Assembly: GCA_013316055.1 (NCBI GenBank)
Contig: WSNM01000004.1
Coordinates: forward strand, 1-64,000
Direction: 5' to 3'
Source of the DNA: Clostridia bacterium
Lineage (GTDB): Bacteria > Bacillota > Clostridia > Christensenellales > Borkfalkiaceae
Length of the DNA stretch: 64,000 bases
The position numbers and the translations under genes were made by a program. The stretch's first letter is position 1. The number at the start of each line of letters is the position of its first letter. Under the pieces are notes generated by a model. The model was given only the letters and a program-made list of their open reading frames with translations. It was not told the origin of the DNA and made no database searches. Positions 42,609-50,049 of the stretch are shown here, piece by piece.

Positions 42609-44235
42609 AAAGATACTCCGACTGATATACCCTCGAAAGCTCTACCGCCTTTTCAACCTTATCGAACGCCTTGTCAAGCGTGTCCTCCACAAGCGCGATT
42701 GTGGGAATAATTCCCCTTCTCAGCGGCGCGGTCGTGTCCGTATTCGTGCCAAGCTCGTGCACGCCGGTAGAGCCCCTCGATAAATCGCCTATGCACAAAT
42801 GCGCAAACTCGCGGGAAAACCTCGTAAAAAGCTTTTCCGAAGCTCGGTCGTGGTAATGCAGCTTCCCGTCCGTGTGTCCAGACTGAAAAAGCGGCATCGC
42901 CCGCGAAAGTCCGTCGTAATAGCCCTCTCCGCTTACAAGAAACTGCGGCTTAATAGTGCGCAGTCTGTCGCAAAACTCCACAACCCCCTCGTAAAGCTTG
43001 TTGTTTTTATCGTTGACATGGCACGCGGCAATGTCCAGAAAAGCCCCGTCAAAGCCGTATTCCTCCGTTGCGCTTTTAATTTGTCCGAACAGACAGTCCT
43101 GCCACGTTTTTTCAGCGATATTCAGCTGGACAAGGTCGTTAAAATCGTAATGGTGCGCCCCCTCCCAGTCTACCGAGCCGTTATGGAATTTCGCGCCGCT
43201 GACCGACTGAAATTCGCTTATCTCTGCAAGGCGGGCAATCTGCGGAAGATTTTTATTAGCCATATTCATTCCGTACATAGCCATTACCTTACAGCCCGCC
43301 GCCTGCATTTTTTTAACGCATTCTTTAAGCTTTTCCGCCCCGCCAAGTCGCGCGTCGGGCGTATAATCGCCGTATTTATAGTAATACCTGCCCTCCCAGC
43401 CCGTAAGGTAAACCAGAATATGCTTTCCCTCGATAAGTCGGGTAAGCCTTTCTATATCCTTATACGCGCTTTCGTAGGTGTGGAAAATATGCCCCGTAAA
43501 CGCCTGCATATGCATTGTCACCACAAGCGAAATATCTTTGAACCATTCGGGCACAATGCGGCTGTCGGCGTATTCCTCAAGCTTATAAGTTTGTTTTATA
43601 AAATCGGAATGCCGCTGATAGATTTCGTCCGCGCTTTCGGCAATTCCGCACTCCACCGCGGGCACTTCATAAACACCGCTTATTTTTGTACCGCTTTGGT
43701 CCTGCACAATATCAACGCGCATTTTACCGTTGACTGCTTTAATAAAAAACCTCTTTTCGTTTACGGTATCGTCAAGACAGCGCAAATAAAGAAATTTGCC
43801 GCTATCAAGCTTAAAAACAAGCAACGGCGTGCTCATGCTTCTCCAGCCCTCTGGATATTTAAGTTGCAAGCCGTATTCGGTAATCTTCTTATCCTCGTCC
43901 GTCAAGGAAATCAACTCGCCCAGCGGCAGATTATCGAACCTGATTTTTACGCCCCTCACAAGGCAGTCAAGCTCGGCGCACGCCTTAAAAACCTTGCCGT
44001 CCGCAGTGTCGTCCACATTAAGCGTAACGCTCCCCGCGCGCCTTTCGGTGTTTCCCCATACAAGACAGTCGGAAAAATATTCGCCGCCCCGTCTTGCGTA
44101 TGTATTTTCCGCAACCGTATACACGTTTTCAAGGCTGAAAACCTCAACCGAAACGTCGTACGGAAGCATATCCTTTGCATTTAAAACCGCTATTTTCTGA
44201 TTATTGAGTTTATAGCTTAAATCCTGTGTCTGCAT
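42589..44235 (-). CDS. Putative TIM-barrel glycosidase (DUF6259-like)
   Basis: 548 residues, no signal peptide, so intracellular. A beta-rich N-terminal domain (about 1-210) is followed by a probable (beta/alpha)8 barrel with ILVYLTGWEGRYYYKYGDY, VMAMYGMNMANKN, GFDGAFLDIAACH and FLVSGEGYYDG at strand ends. The acidic residues in LDIA and SGEG are candidate catalytic residues. It resembles glycoside-hydrolase-like proteins such as DUF6259, an assignment made from memory. Context, between a surface lipoprotein and the importer, suggests it hydrolyses the imported sugar. Confidence 0.65.
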   Translation of the reverse strand: MQTQDLSYKLNNQKIAVLNAKDMLPYDVSVEVFSLENVYTVAENTYARRGGEYFSDCLVWGNTERRAGSVTLNVDDTADGKVFKACAELDCLVRGVKIRFDNLPLGELISLTDEDKKITEYGLQLKYPEGWRSMSTPLLVFKLDSGKFLYLRCLDDTVNEKRFFIKAVNGKMRVDIVQDQSGTKISGVYEVPAVECGIAESADEIYQRHSDFIKQTYKLEEYADSRIVPEWFKDISLVVTMHMQAFTGHIFHTYESAYKDIERLTRLIEGKHILVYLTGWEGRYYYKYGDYTPDARLGGAEKLKECVKKMQAAGCKVMAMYGMNMANKNLPQIARLAEISEFQSVSGAKFHNGSVDWEGAHHYDFNDLVQLNIAEKTWQDCLFGQIKSATEEYGFDGAFLDIAACHVNDKNNKLYEGVVEFCDRLRTIKPQFLVSGEGYYDGLSRAMPLFQSGHTDGKLHYHDRASEKLFTRFSREFAHLCIGDLSRGSTGVHELGTNTDTTAPLRRGIIPTIALVEDTLDKAFDKVEKAVELSRVYQSEYLYAEKVD

Positions 44236-44240
44236 ATCCC

Positions 44241-45551
44241 TTATTCCACTTCTTCAACAAAAATCAAATCCGCGTAGTCTATCTGAAAAATTCCGCTGTC
44301 CGCGCTGTCAAGTTTAAGGCAGTAAATAAAATTTTTGCCCTTTTCAAGCACTATTTCAACATATCCGTCCGCAACGGTCACATTGTTCCAGCCCGTGTAC
44401 GGCAGATTTTTAAAGGTCGCCTTCTCCAAATCCTCAAAATCCGCGTTCCTGAACATCGCAACCTGCTCCTGAGTTACCATGAAAGTGGGCGCAGCCTTTT
44501 TCGAGCCCTCGAACTCACCCGCGGCATAAGCGATTTTTACTCTGTATTTAGCCTTTACGGGCGAGTTGAAGTGCCACTCCACCCCGTCGTAATTGCTTTC
44601 TATATTGCCCATAAGAAAATCGTTGGAATATTTAAAAGCTCCGTCGCTCAATATAGCGGGATTTTTGCATTCGTAAAGATTATTCTGGGGATTTTTCTTC
44701 CTCGGCGAGCCCATTTCCGCTTCAAGCCTGTATGCGGCGGGGCGTTCCCCGTATTCCAGAAGGTCGTCCGCGTTATAGCTTGCGCCGTTGCCCTTAATCA
44801 CAAAATAATCGAGCTCGGCAAAGCCTCCCCAGTTATCGGAAGCGTCGCCCTTTTTCATTACGGAAACGGTGTTCCAGCCCTTATTAAGGGTAATCTGCGC
44901 CGTTGTTTTCGCCGCGTCGAACTTATCTCCGCCCCAGCCCGTCAGCTCGGTAAAATCAAGCCTCGCCTGATAAACTCCGTTGACGTAAACGTCGTTGTGC
45001 GCCGTATTAAAGCCGCCCACCTCGTCCATACAGTAATAGGCGTCAAAGTCGAACGTGCCCGCAACGGGACAAAGATAATTTATATAAACGCCCTGCCCTG
45101 CGTCGTCTATACCGCCGACGTACGCGCCTTTATGCGCAAGCGAATTATTTCTGAAATTCGACTGGTCTTTACCCGTGCCGAAGTTATACAAATTGTCCTC
45201 CGCCTCTATAATCACCTCTCCGAAGGTAGAAAGCACCGTAAAAGCGTACTCCACCTCGGGGCCTTGATTTTTGCCCGCATAGGCGGAAATTTTCAAGGTG
45301 ATGTTGCCCTCCAGCCCAAGACTTGCAACGTCTATTGCGGTATCCTCTGTTTTATCCTCGTAAACAACTTCGCCGCGGTGCGTAAAACTTACGTTATAGC
45401 CCTCTGCTCCGGCAACCTCGGCATAGCTTAAAATCCCGTCCGAATATTCCAGCCCGCTCACGGCGGAAGGCTTCACCGCCCCGCCGCATGCGCACATTGC
45501 GGAGGCCATCAGCGTGATTGACATTATCCCAACAATAATTTTCGACTTCAT
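44241..45551 (-). CDS. Carbohydrate-binding surface lipoprotein
   Basis: 436 residues. Lipobox MCAC at about Cys22, a fibronectin-III-like module (about 30-108, SGLEYSDGILSYAEVAGAEGYNV), then two CBM6/35-like beta-sandwich modules (about 112-260 and 268-436), opening with IIEAEDNLYNF and RLEAEMGSP. It shares design with the lipoprotein at 34232, and the two bracket the operon. AAAGGAG ribosome site. First gene of the ABC-importer operon, divergent from the second AraC regulator. Confidence 0.8.
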   Translation of the reverse strand: MKSKIIVGIMSITLMASAMCACGGAVKPSAVSGLEYSDGILSYAEVAGAEGYNVSFTHRGEVVYEDKTEDTAIDVASLGLEGNITLKISAYAGKNQGPEVEYAFTVLSTFGEVIIEAEDNLYNFGTGKDQSNFRNNSLAHKGAYVGGIDDAGQGVYINYLCPVAGTFDFDAYYCMDEVGGFNTAHNDVYVNGVYQARLDFTELTGWGGDKFDAAKTTAQITLNKGWNTVSVMKKGDASDNWGGFAELDYFVIKGNGASYNADDLLEYGERPAAYRLEAEMGSPRKKNPQNNLYECKNPAILSDGAFKYSNDFLMGNIESNYDGVEWHFNSPVKAKYRVKIAYAAGEFEGSKKAAPTFMVTQEQVAMFRNADFEDLEKATFKNLPYTGWNNVTVADGYVEIVLEKGKNFIYCLKLDSADSGIFQIDYADLIFVEEVE

Positions 45552-45674
45552 TTATCGTTTCTCCTTTCGGATTTTTTTAAAATTCGGCTTAAAAATGCGC
45601 CTTTTAATGCAACAAACGGTTCTAAAAACAAATATCTGTTCAGCGCAAACATTTAATTATCAATTCTTACATTT

Positions 45675-45754
45675 ATTGTACAATCCCGACTTAATAAAAC
45701 ACAATATACAAAATCACATTTTTTATTGAAAAAATCACAATAATATGCTATACT
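45675..45754. promoter_or_regulatory. Divergent promoters and direct-repeat operator
   Basis: Plus promoter: TTGAAA (45726-45731), 17 bp, TATACT (45749-45754). Direct repeats AAATCACA with TCACA at 45714-45718 and 45735-45739 are 21 bp apart. The second lies inside the plus-promoter spacer, suiting autorepression. A minus promoter may be TTGTGT (45704-45699), 18 bp, TACAAT (45680-45675). Confidence 0.55.
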
Positions 45755-45773
45755 TTATTGCGAGGCGAAAATA

Positions 45774-46553
45774 ATGGAAAAGTTAAGCTTTGAAAAACTT
45801 CCGCATTACTTTTTTTCGGCAAACCGTCAGTTTGAAGAAAACGAATACCATATGGACAGGGTATACGAATTAAGCGTGCTTTTGCTTATACGCAAGGGCG
45901 TGCTAAGGTTTACCGAAAACGGAGTGCCCGTAGAGGTTTCCGCAGGCGAATATTATATACAAAAAGCGGGCATACAGCAGCGCGGCGTAGCGCCGAGCGA
46001 TGCTCCCAATTACTATTTCATACATTTCAGGGGTCATTACAGCAAGGCGGGCGCGCTGCCGTTAAAGGGCAAATTCAATATAGACGTAATCCAGCCGATT
46101 ATTTCGGAAATGGAAATGCTTGGCGCCGCCGCCGAAAAGCTGGAATACGAAAGTCTGTTTTATAAGCTTTTATGCGCGCTTAAAAGCAATCAGGGCGCAA
46201 CCTCGGTCGCGGAAACTCTGCGTACTTATATTTTGGAACATTATACCGAAAATCTTACCCTCGACAATTTTGCCAAATTTTCACTTTTATCCAAAAACCA
46301 GACGATTAACGTATTCAAGGACACCTATGGCGCCACTCCGCACAAATTTTTGGTTGAATTCCGACTGAAAAAAGCGGGCGAGCTTATACTTGCAACCGAC
46401 TATCCCATAAACGAAATCTGTTTCGCGGTGGGTTTTACCGAATATTCCGGCTTTTACAAAGCGTTTTTCAGAAAATACGGCGCCTCCCCTCAGGATTTCA
46501 GAAGCAAGCATTCCACCAACGCCCTTCCCGAGGATATTTATTTCAACCCTTAA
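45774..46553 (+). CDS. AraC-family regulator of the ABC-importer operon
   Basis: 259 residues. N-terminal cupin-like sensor (about 5-130, RFTENGVPVEVSAGEYYIQKAG) and C-terminal tandem helix-turn-helix (about 155-250, LDNFAKFSLLSKNQTINVF and INEICFAVGFTEYSGFYKAFF). A GAGGCG element lies before the ATG. Divergent from the ABC-importer operon it presumably controls. The 21-bp direct repeats between them are the likely binding site, distinct in sequence from the TGCA sites of the first locus. Confidence 0.87.
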   Translation: MEKLSFEKLPHYFFSANRQFEENEYHMDRVYELSVLLLIRKGVLRFTENGVPVEVSAGEYYIQKAGIQQRGVAPSDAPNYYFIHFRGHYSKAGALPLKGKFNIDVIQPIISEMEMLGAAAEKLEYESLFYKLLCALKSNQGATSVAETLRTYILEHYTENLTLDNFAKFSLLSKNQTINVFKDTYGATPHKFLVEFRLKKAGELILATDYPINEICFAVGFTEYSGFYKAFFRKYGASPQDFRSKHSTNALPEDIYFNP

Positions 46554-46576
46554 CGGCAAAAACAGTGTAAAATAAA

Positions 46577-46622
46577 AAAGCCCCGCCCCGAACGGCAGTG
46601 CCGTTCGGGGCGGGGTCGTTTA
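46577..46622. terminator. GC-rich hairpin terminator
   Basis: A 15-bp stem (46581-46595 with 46601-46615). An A-rich run on its left gives a good U-tract for the minus strand; the plus side is poorer. Follows araC. Confidence 0.65.
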
Positions 46623-46629
46623 ACTTAAC

Positions 46630-46668
46630 AAATGTGCGGGCTCGCCTTAACCGAGCCCGCACATTTTT
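46630..46668 (+). terminator. Intrinsic terminator
   Basis: A 15-bp stem AAATGTGCGGGCTCG (46630-46644) with 46652-46666, then TTTTT. Second terminator between araC and the split tRNA. Confidence 0.8.
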
Positions 46669-46674
46669 CCCTTC

Positions 46675-46730
46675 TGGCGCGGAGAGAGGGATTCGAACCC
46701 CCGGATAGTTGCCCATCAACGGTTTTCAAG
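46675..46730 (-). pseudogene. 3' half of a split tRNA-Ser(UGA) gene
   Basis: On the minus strand this reads from the anticodon loop CTTGAAA (46730-46724) through the 3' anticodon stem ACCGT, long variable arm, T-arm GGGGGTTCGAATCCCTC, acceptor strand TCTCCGC, discriminator G and encoded CCA. Upstream of the loop the sequence (CGAGGA) cannot pair with ACCGT, so the gene is broken here. The matching 5' half is at 49834-49872. Confidence 0.8.
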
Positions 46731-46903
46731 TCCTCGTACTTGATTTATCCCTACCGCTCATTGCCTATCGTTATTGATACTTATTTGCCAAAAATCAGGC
46801 TGATAACCACTTAAATACAAGGTTTTCAGTCATTTTTATTGCATTTAAGCGATTTTTATTGATTGTTAGCAAACCTTATAAAAAGCGCATTTTGGATAAT
46901 ATT

Positions 46904-46923
46904 TTGTAGAGAAATTGTAGATG
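46904..46923 (+). repeat. Left TTGTAGA repeats of the island
   Basis: TTGTAGAGA (46904-46912) and TTGTAGATG (46915-46923), related to TTGTAGAAA at the right end. Apart from these and a promoter, 46731-47120 shows no gene. Confidence 0.45.
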
Positions 46924-47060
46924 ATTTCTAAATTACTATTGCCCTTTACAATTTGTCAAGGTGGCATATTCCGTCCACAGACGTTATCACAATAAAACTA
47001 TAATGTTGAAAAAATGATTAAGTATAAATATAAAGGCTGCTTTAATCAATCATAAAATTA

Positions 47061-47089
47061 TTTACTTATGGCGACAAAATTGGTATAAT
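47061..47089 (+). promoter_or_regulatory. Sigma-A promoter of the catA-vat unit
   Basis: TTTACT (47061-47066), 17-bp spacer, TATAAT (47084-47089), about 25 bases ahead of the leader-peptide ORF. Confidence 0.8.
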
Positions 47090-47120
47090 ATAATTATCTT
47101 AAATACAAGGAGGCAAGCGT

Positions 47121-47150
47121 ATGCACATTGGGCTGGTTTCTACCTTCTAA
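47121..47150 (+). CDS. catA leader peptide
   Basis: Nine codons, MHIGLVSTF, with AAGGAGG upstream at normal spacing. The last codons and the stop form the left arm of the hairpin that hides the catA ribosome site. This is the arrangement of inducible cat genes, where chloramphenicol stalls a ribosome on the leader and frees the site. Confidence 0.75.
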   Translation: MHIGLVSTF

Positions 47151-47172
47151 AATTACATAAATTTTAGGAGGT
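47142..47172 (+). promoter_or_regulatory. Translational attenuator hairpin of catA
   Basis: ACCTTCTAAAATT (47142-47154) pairs with AATTTTAGGAGGT (47160-47172) over 13 bp with one G-U pair and loop ACATA. The right arm contains the whole AGGAGG site of catA (start 47177). Confidence 0.8.
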
Positions 47173-47176
47173 TAAA

Positions 47177-47818
47177 ATGGAATATAAAATAATCAATTTA
47201 GACACTTGGGAAAGAGGTAAACTTTTTCGCTTTTTTATTGATAATTTACGCAATGTAATGAGTATGACGGTTGATATTGATGTTACGCCGTTAAAAGAAT
47301 TTATAAAAGCGCAAGGGTTAAAATTCTATCCTACTATGATGTGGGTTATATCAAAGATAATAAACTCACATAACGAGTTCAAGTACGGCTGGGATAACGA
47401 CGGTAATTTGATATGTTGGGAAAATGTATCACCTTATTATGCTGATTTTCATAAAGAAGATGAAAGTTGTGTAAAATTGGTAACTGAATTTTCTGACAAC
47501 TTGGAAGAATTTCACTCTCATTATTTAGCCGATAAAGAACGGTATCAAAAATTAAGAGCGTTTGACTTAAAAGACATACCGAAAAATACTTTTGACGTAA
47601 GTTGTTTGCCGTGGGTAAAGTATAAGTGTTTTGATATTCATGTTTTTGACAGCGGAACATATCTCGCCCCCATAGTTACTTGGGGAAAATATGAAATGGA
47701 AAATAATAGACTTATTATGCCGCTTTCAATGAATATACACCACGCAGTCGCGGATGGCTTTCATTTATGTAGGTTTTTTAATGAAGTTCAAGCGTTAATC
47801 AATACTATATTTACTTAA
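47177..47818 (+). CDS. catA: Chloramphenicol O-acetyltransferase, type A
   Basis: 213 residues, full length for CatA trimers. It moves acetyl from acetyl-CoA to the 3-hydroxyl of chloramphenicol, preventing ribosome binding. The catalytic HHxxxDG motif is HHAVADGFH near residue 190; canonical sequences have C or S where this has A. Other family landmarks: LDTWERGKLF, FYPTMMWVISKIINSHNEF and PLSMNIHHAV. Its Shine-Dalgarno is sequestered by the attenuator. Codon use is AT-rich, unlike the chromosome around it, indicating transfer. Confidence 0.9.
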   Translation: MEYKIINLDTWERGKLFRFFIDNLRNVMSMTVDIDVTPLKEFIKAQGLKFYPTMMWVISKIINSHNEFKYGWDNDGNLICWENVSPYYADFHKEDESCVKLVTEFSDNLEEFHSHYLADKERYQKLRAFDLKDIPKNTFDVSCLPWVKYKCFDIHVFDSGTYLAPIVTWGKYEMENNRLIMPLSMNIHHAVADGFHLCRFFNEVQALINTIFT

Positions 47819-47840
47819 TTTTATTAAAGGAGTTTGCACA

Positions 47841-47885
47841 ATGAAGCGTTGCATTGTCTTTGCCGGAATAGTCTTAACAAAATAA
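47841..47885 (+). CDS. Short ORF before the vat-like gene
   Basis: 14 codons, MKRCIVFAGIVLTK, with AAAGGAG eleven bases before the ATG. It could be a leader peptide, but I find no convincing hairpin around the next ribosome site, so it may be a gene remnant. Confidence 0.35.
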   Translation: MKRCIVFAGIVLTK

Positions 47886-47906
47886 ACTTATAAGGAGATG
47901 ACTAAA

Positions 47907-48545
47907 ATGGCTATTCCGGATAGCACTAAAATATATCCTCGCAGTGAGGACAAACAAATTGTATATTTGAAAAATGTAATAACTAACCCGAATATCGAAG
48001 TCGGAGATTTTACATTCTATAATGATTTCGTAAACAACCCGAAAGACTTTGAAAAAAATAATGTCTTATATCAATATCCTATCAACCACGATAAACTTAT
48101 CATAGGCAAATTCTGCTCTATTGCTTGCGGCGCAAAGTTTTTGTTTAACAGCGCAAACCATACGATGCGTTCGCTTTCAACTTATCCGTTCCCGATTTTT
48201 TATGAAGAATGGGAACACGGAATATGGGCAGATAAAGCGTGGGACAATAAGGGAAATATTGTAATCGGTAATGATGTGTGGATTGGTTATGAGGCGGTAA
48301 TTTTAGCAGGAGTAACTATTGGCGACGGTGCAATAATCGGTGCGCGTGCCGTTGTTACAAAAGACGTTCCGCCCTATACTATTGTCGGCGGAGTACCCGC
48401 AAAACCTATTCGTAAACGTTTTTCAGACAATACAATAAATGAACTTTTATCTATGCGTTGGTGGGATTTACCGCCCGAAAAAATATTAGAAAGGATAAAA
48501 TACATTCAAACGGGAAATATTGCAGCCTTAAAAAATATGAGGTGA
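47907..48545 (+). CDS. Vat/CatB-type xenobiotic acetyltransferase
   Basis: 212 residues from the ATG at 47907, nine bases after AAGGAG; an ATG three codons earlier touches the ribosome site. A left-handed beta-helix hexapeptide-repeat enzyme: [16 protein letters not shown], the active-site His in FNSANHTM, then [29 protein letters not shown]. The tail WWDLPPEKI is usual in Vat and CatB proteins, which acetylate streptogramin A or chloramphenicol. Which drug it takes cannot be decided by eye. It follows catA in the same unit. Confidence 0.85.
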   Translation: MAIPDSTKIYPRSEDKQIVYLKNVITNPNIEVGDFTFYNDFVNNPKDFEKNNVLYQYPINHDKLIIGKFCSIACGAKFLFNSANHTMRSLSTYPFPIFYEEWEHGIWADKAWDNKGNIVIGNDVWIGYEAVILAGVTIGDGAIIGARAVVTKDVPPYTIVGGVPAKPIRKRFSDNTINELLSMRWWDLPPEKILERIKYIQTGNIAALKNMR

Positions 48546-48549
48546 ATGT

Positions 48550-48708
48550 ATGAAAATGTATGTATGCTGTCCTATCTGCTCAAAAACGCTTATACAAGCG
48601 GAAACAATTAAAAACGGAATTATAAAATGCGAAAGTTGCCATAAGCGAATAATTGTTGAAATTGATAAAGGTAAAATAACCGCTGTTCCGTTAGAATTGG
48701 AAAATTAA
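48550..48708 (+). CDS. Small Cys-rich zinc-ribbon protein
   Basis: 52 residues, MKMYVCCPICSKTLIQAETIK at the start, with CPIC and CESC pairs about 17 residues apart and a hydrophilic C terminus ending LELEN. It starts five bases after the vat-like stop, with AGGTGA as ribosome site. It recalls the Cys-rich KTR-type proteins that travel with resistance genes on Gram-positive elements, though the match is loose. Function unknown. Confidence 0.65.
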   Translation: MKMYVCCPICSKTLIQAETIKNGIIKCESCHKRIIVEIDKGKITAVPLELEN

Positions 48709-48712
48709 AAAC

Positions 48713-48745
48713 TGGAAGTTCCCCACTTTGGGGGACTTCCTTTTA
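48713..48745 (+). terminator. Intrinsic terminator of the catA unit
   Basis: Stem GGAAGTTCCCC with its near complement GGGGGACTTCC, then TTTT. Ends the catA - vat - zinc-ribbon transcript. Confidence 0.85.
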
Positions 48746-48921
48746 CATTAAAAGATAAATCACGACAAAGCATTTTAATAAACGATAGCGCAAATCTTGT
48801 ATTATTTGCTTATATGGCGCACCCGCATAAGCCGCAAAACGGATAAGGCGATTACCATATAAAATAAGTGAATAATACTTTTTTACTGTAAAAGAACTGT
48901 ATGCCATAAAATGGAGTTATG

Positions 48922-48985
48922 AGTTTACGCAGTAGGTTAAGCCTATAAGGGGCTTATTCTACGTTTTGCGTAAACTTTTTATTTT
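48922..48985. other. Long imperfect hairpin
   Basis: AGTTTACGCA (48922-48931) pairs with TGCGTAAACT (48967-48976). Inside it GTAG/CTAC and AAGCC/GGCTT continue the stem around loop TATAA. TTTTTATTTT follows. It may be a terminator of a lost gene or a small structured RNA. 48746-48921 shows no gene. Confidence 0.5.
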
Positions 48986-49023
48986 GCCCCGATAGCGTTT
49001 AGCTGCGCTGTCGGGGCTTTTTC
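48986..49023 (+). terminator. Intrinsic terminator
   Basis: GCCCCGATAGCG (48986-48997) with CGCTGTCGGGGC (49006-49017), then TTTTT. No intact gene now ends here. Confidence 0.75.
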
Positions 49024-49053
49024 TATATACGGCGAAAACCTCCGATTGATAAA

Positions 49054-49464
49054 CAGGGTATTAACATTTCTGAACTGAATTTATATGATTCTCTTTCTTT
49101 AAGTGGAAGCGAAATTCCAAGAATAGCAATATCAAGATTTTTTGCTTTGTTGGAAAGTAAAAATTCTGAAAGCATTGTAATGCCTATAATATTTGATTTT
49201 CCTAACTTAGATATGACGGAAGATAATCTAATTCGTTGCTTTTCAGTAATGTGCGATAAAATTAAAGATACCGACCAATATCCACAAAGTATGATATTCT
49301 CTATTAATTGTTTAGAAAGAATTGCAAAATCGGGACATAAATTTAATGATTGCTATGTTATTGATATGGCGAAGTTGCCCATTGATGATGTAGAGCATCC
49401 TAAACTATTGTGTAAACAAGACTTTTTAGAAAATGCAGACGAGATAAATGAAATGTTACAATAA
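49054..49464 (+). pseudogene. C-terminal fragment of an SMC/ABC-like ATPase
   Basis: An open frame of about 136 codons with no plausible start; it runs back into the terminator at 48986-49023. The segment IVMPIIFDFPNLD has the look of a Walker B strand with a following proline, as in SMC/RecN-like ATPases, and MIFSINCLERIAK follows as in their last strand. It keeps a normal stop. I read it as the truncated end of a larger gene lost by deletion inside the island. The family assignment is weak. Confidence 0.45.
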
Positions 49465-49503
49465 GCAAAGAAATGGACTGATTTTCAGTCCATTTCTTTG
49501 CTA

Positions 49504-49591
49504 TGGCGGAAAGTGAGGGATTCGAACCCCCGGAAGCTCTCACTTCAACGGTTTTCAAGACCGCCGCTATCGACCACTCAGCCAACTTTCC
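49504..49591 (-). tRNA. tRNA-Ser(UGA)
   Basis: A complete 88-nt class II tRNA with encoded CCA: acceptor GGAAAGT/ACTTTCC, anticodon stem GCGGT/ACCGT with loop CTTGAAA (anticodon TGA at 49557-49555), long variable arm, T-arm with GTTCGAATC and discriminator G. It lies inside the island and reads UCA/UCG-type serine codons, possibly replacing the split copy. Confidence 0.93.
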
Positions 49592-49638
49592 AAGTTAAAA
49601 TATTAAGTTTTTGGACGCAAAATCAAGTAAAAATGATT

Positions 49639-49798
49639 TTGTAGAAAAATTTGTAGAAGTCTACAATTTAGGACTTCCGTTGTAGAAATTGTCAACCGCT
49701 CACACGGTTATGATTTACCGCTCAAAACAAGCCGTTTTAAGCCGAAAATCAAGCGTTTGAGCAAATCTCAAAACAATCAAGCAAAGCCGTTGTAGAAA
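49639..49798 (+). repeat. Right TTGTAGAAA repeats of the island
   Basis: TTGTAGAAA at 49639-49647, 49680-49688 and 49790-49798, plus TTGTAGAAG at 49651-49659. Together with the related left copies they resemble arm-binding sites of a tyrosine recombinase. No gene is seen in 49592-50049. Confidence 0.5.
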
Positions 49799-49833
49799 GA
49801 TTTAGGGGAATAAACCCATTGAAATCAATCGCA

Positions 49834-49872
49834 TTTCAAGACCGCCGCATTCGACCGCTCTGCTATCTCTGC
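49834..49872 (-). pseudogene. 5' half of the split tRNA-Ser(UGA) gene
   Basis: On the minus strand: acceptor strand GCAGAGA, TA, D-arm GCAGAGCGGTCGAATGC, G, anticodon stem GCGGT and loop CTTGAAA. The sequence then changes to TGCGATT, which cannot pair. Joined to the 3' half at 46675-46730 through the shared loop it makes 39+56-7 = 88 nt, the same length as the intact tRNA-Ser. One A-C mismatch appears in the acceptor stem. Confidence 0.8.
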
Positions 49873-50049
49873 AAAAGTATTCTGTAAATTCCTTGCTATT
49901 TTATCAAACGCCCGCGCCGTTGTCAATCAAATTTGCAGTCGGGCGTTGCGGTTTCAAAAAAGCAAAAACCCGCTTCGACAAAGCAAACAGCTTCGGCAAA
50001 CCCAAAACAAGACCAAAAGCAAGTCGAAATACTCTATAAAAACGCTTGA

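Larger units (their letters stand above)
46724..49840. mobile_element. AT-rich integrated island inside tRNA-Ser(UGA)
   Basis: About 3.1 kb bounded on both sides by the 7-bp core CTTGAAA (minus strand; 46724-46730 and 49834-49840) within halves of one tRNA-Ser. Base composition is far more AT-rich than the flanks, and ribosome sites are strong AGGAGG types. Cargo: catA, vat-like gene, zinc-ribbon ORF, truncated ATPase, intact tRNA-Ser. Repeats of TTGTAGAAA near both ends look like recombinase arm sites. No integrase or mobilisation gene is left, so it is probably a deletion relic. Confidence 0.7.

Noticed and set aside
42799..44184. 461-codon open frame antisense to the TIM-barrel gene
   Set aside because: Shadow frame; the opposite strand fits the operon spacing and ribosome sites.
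46632..46814. Apparent 60-codon gene with LLARREGFEPPDSCPSTVF
   Set aside because: It is the + strand translation of the tRNA-Ser 3' half, a well-known false gene pattern.
46724..49840. Group I intron within the tRNA anticodon loop
   Set aside because: Introns occur at this position, but the insert is 3.1 kb of unrelated genes on the opposite strand with no intron core elements visible.
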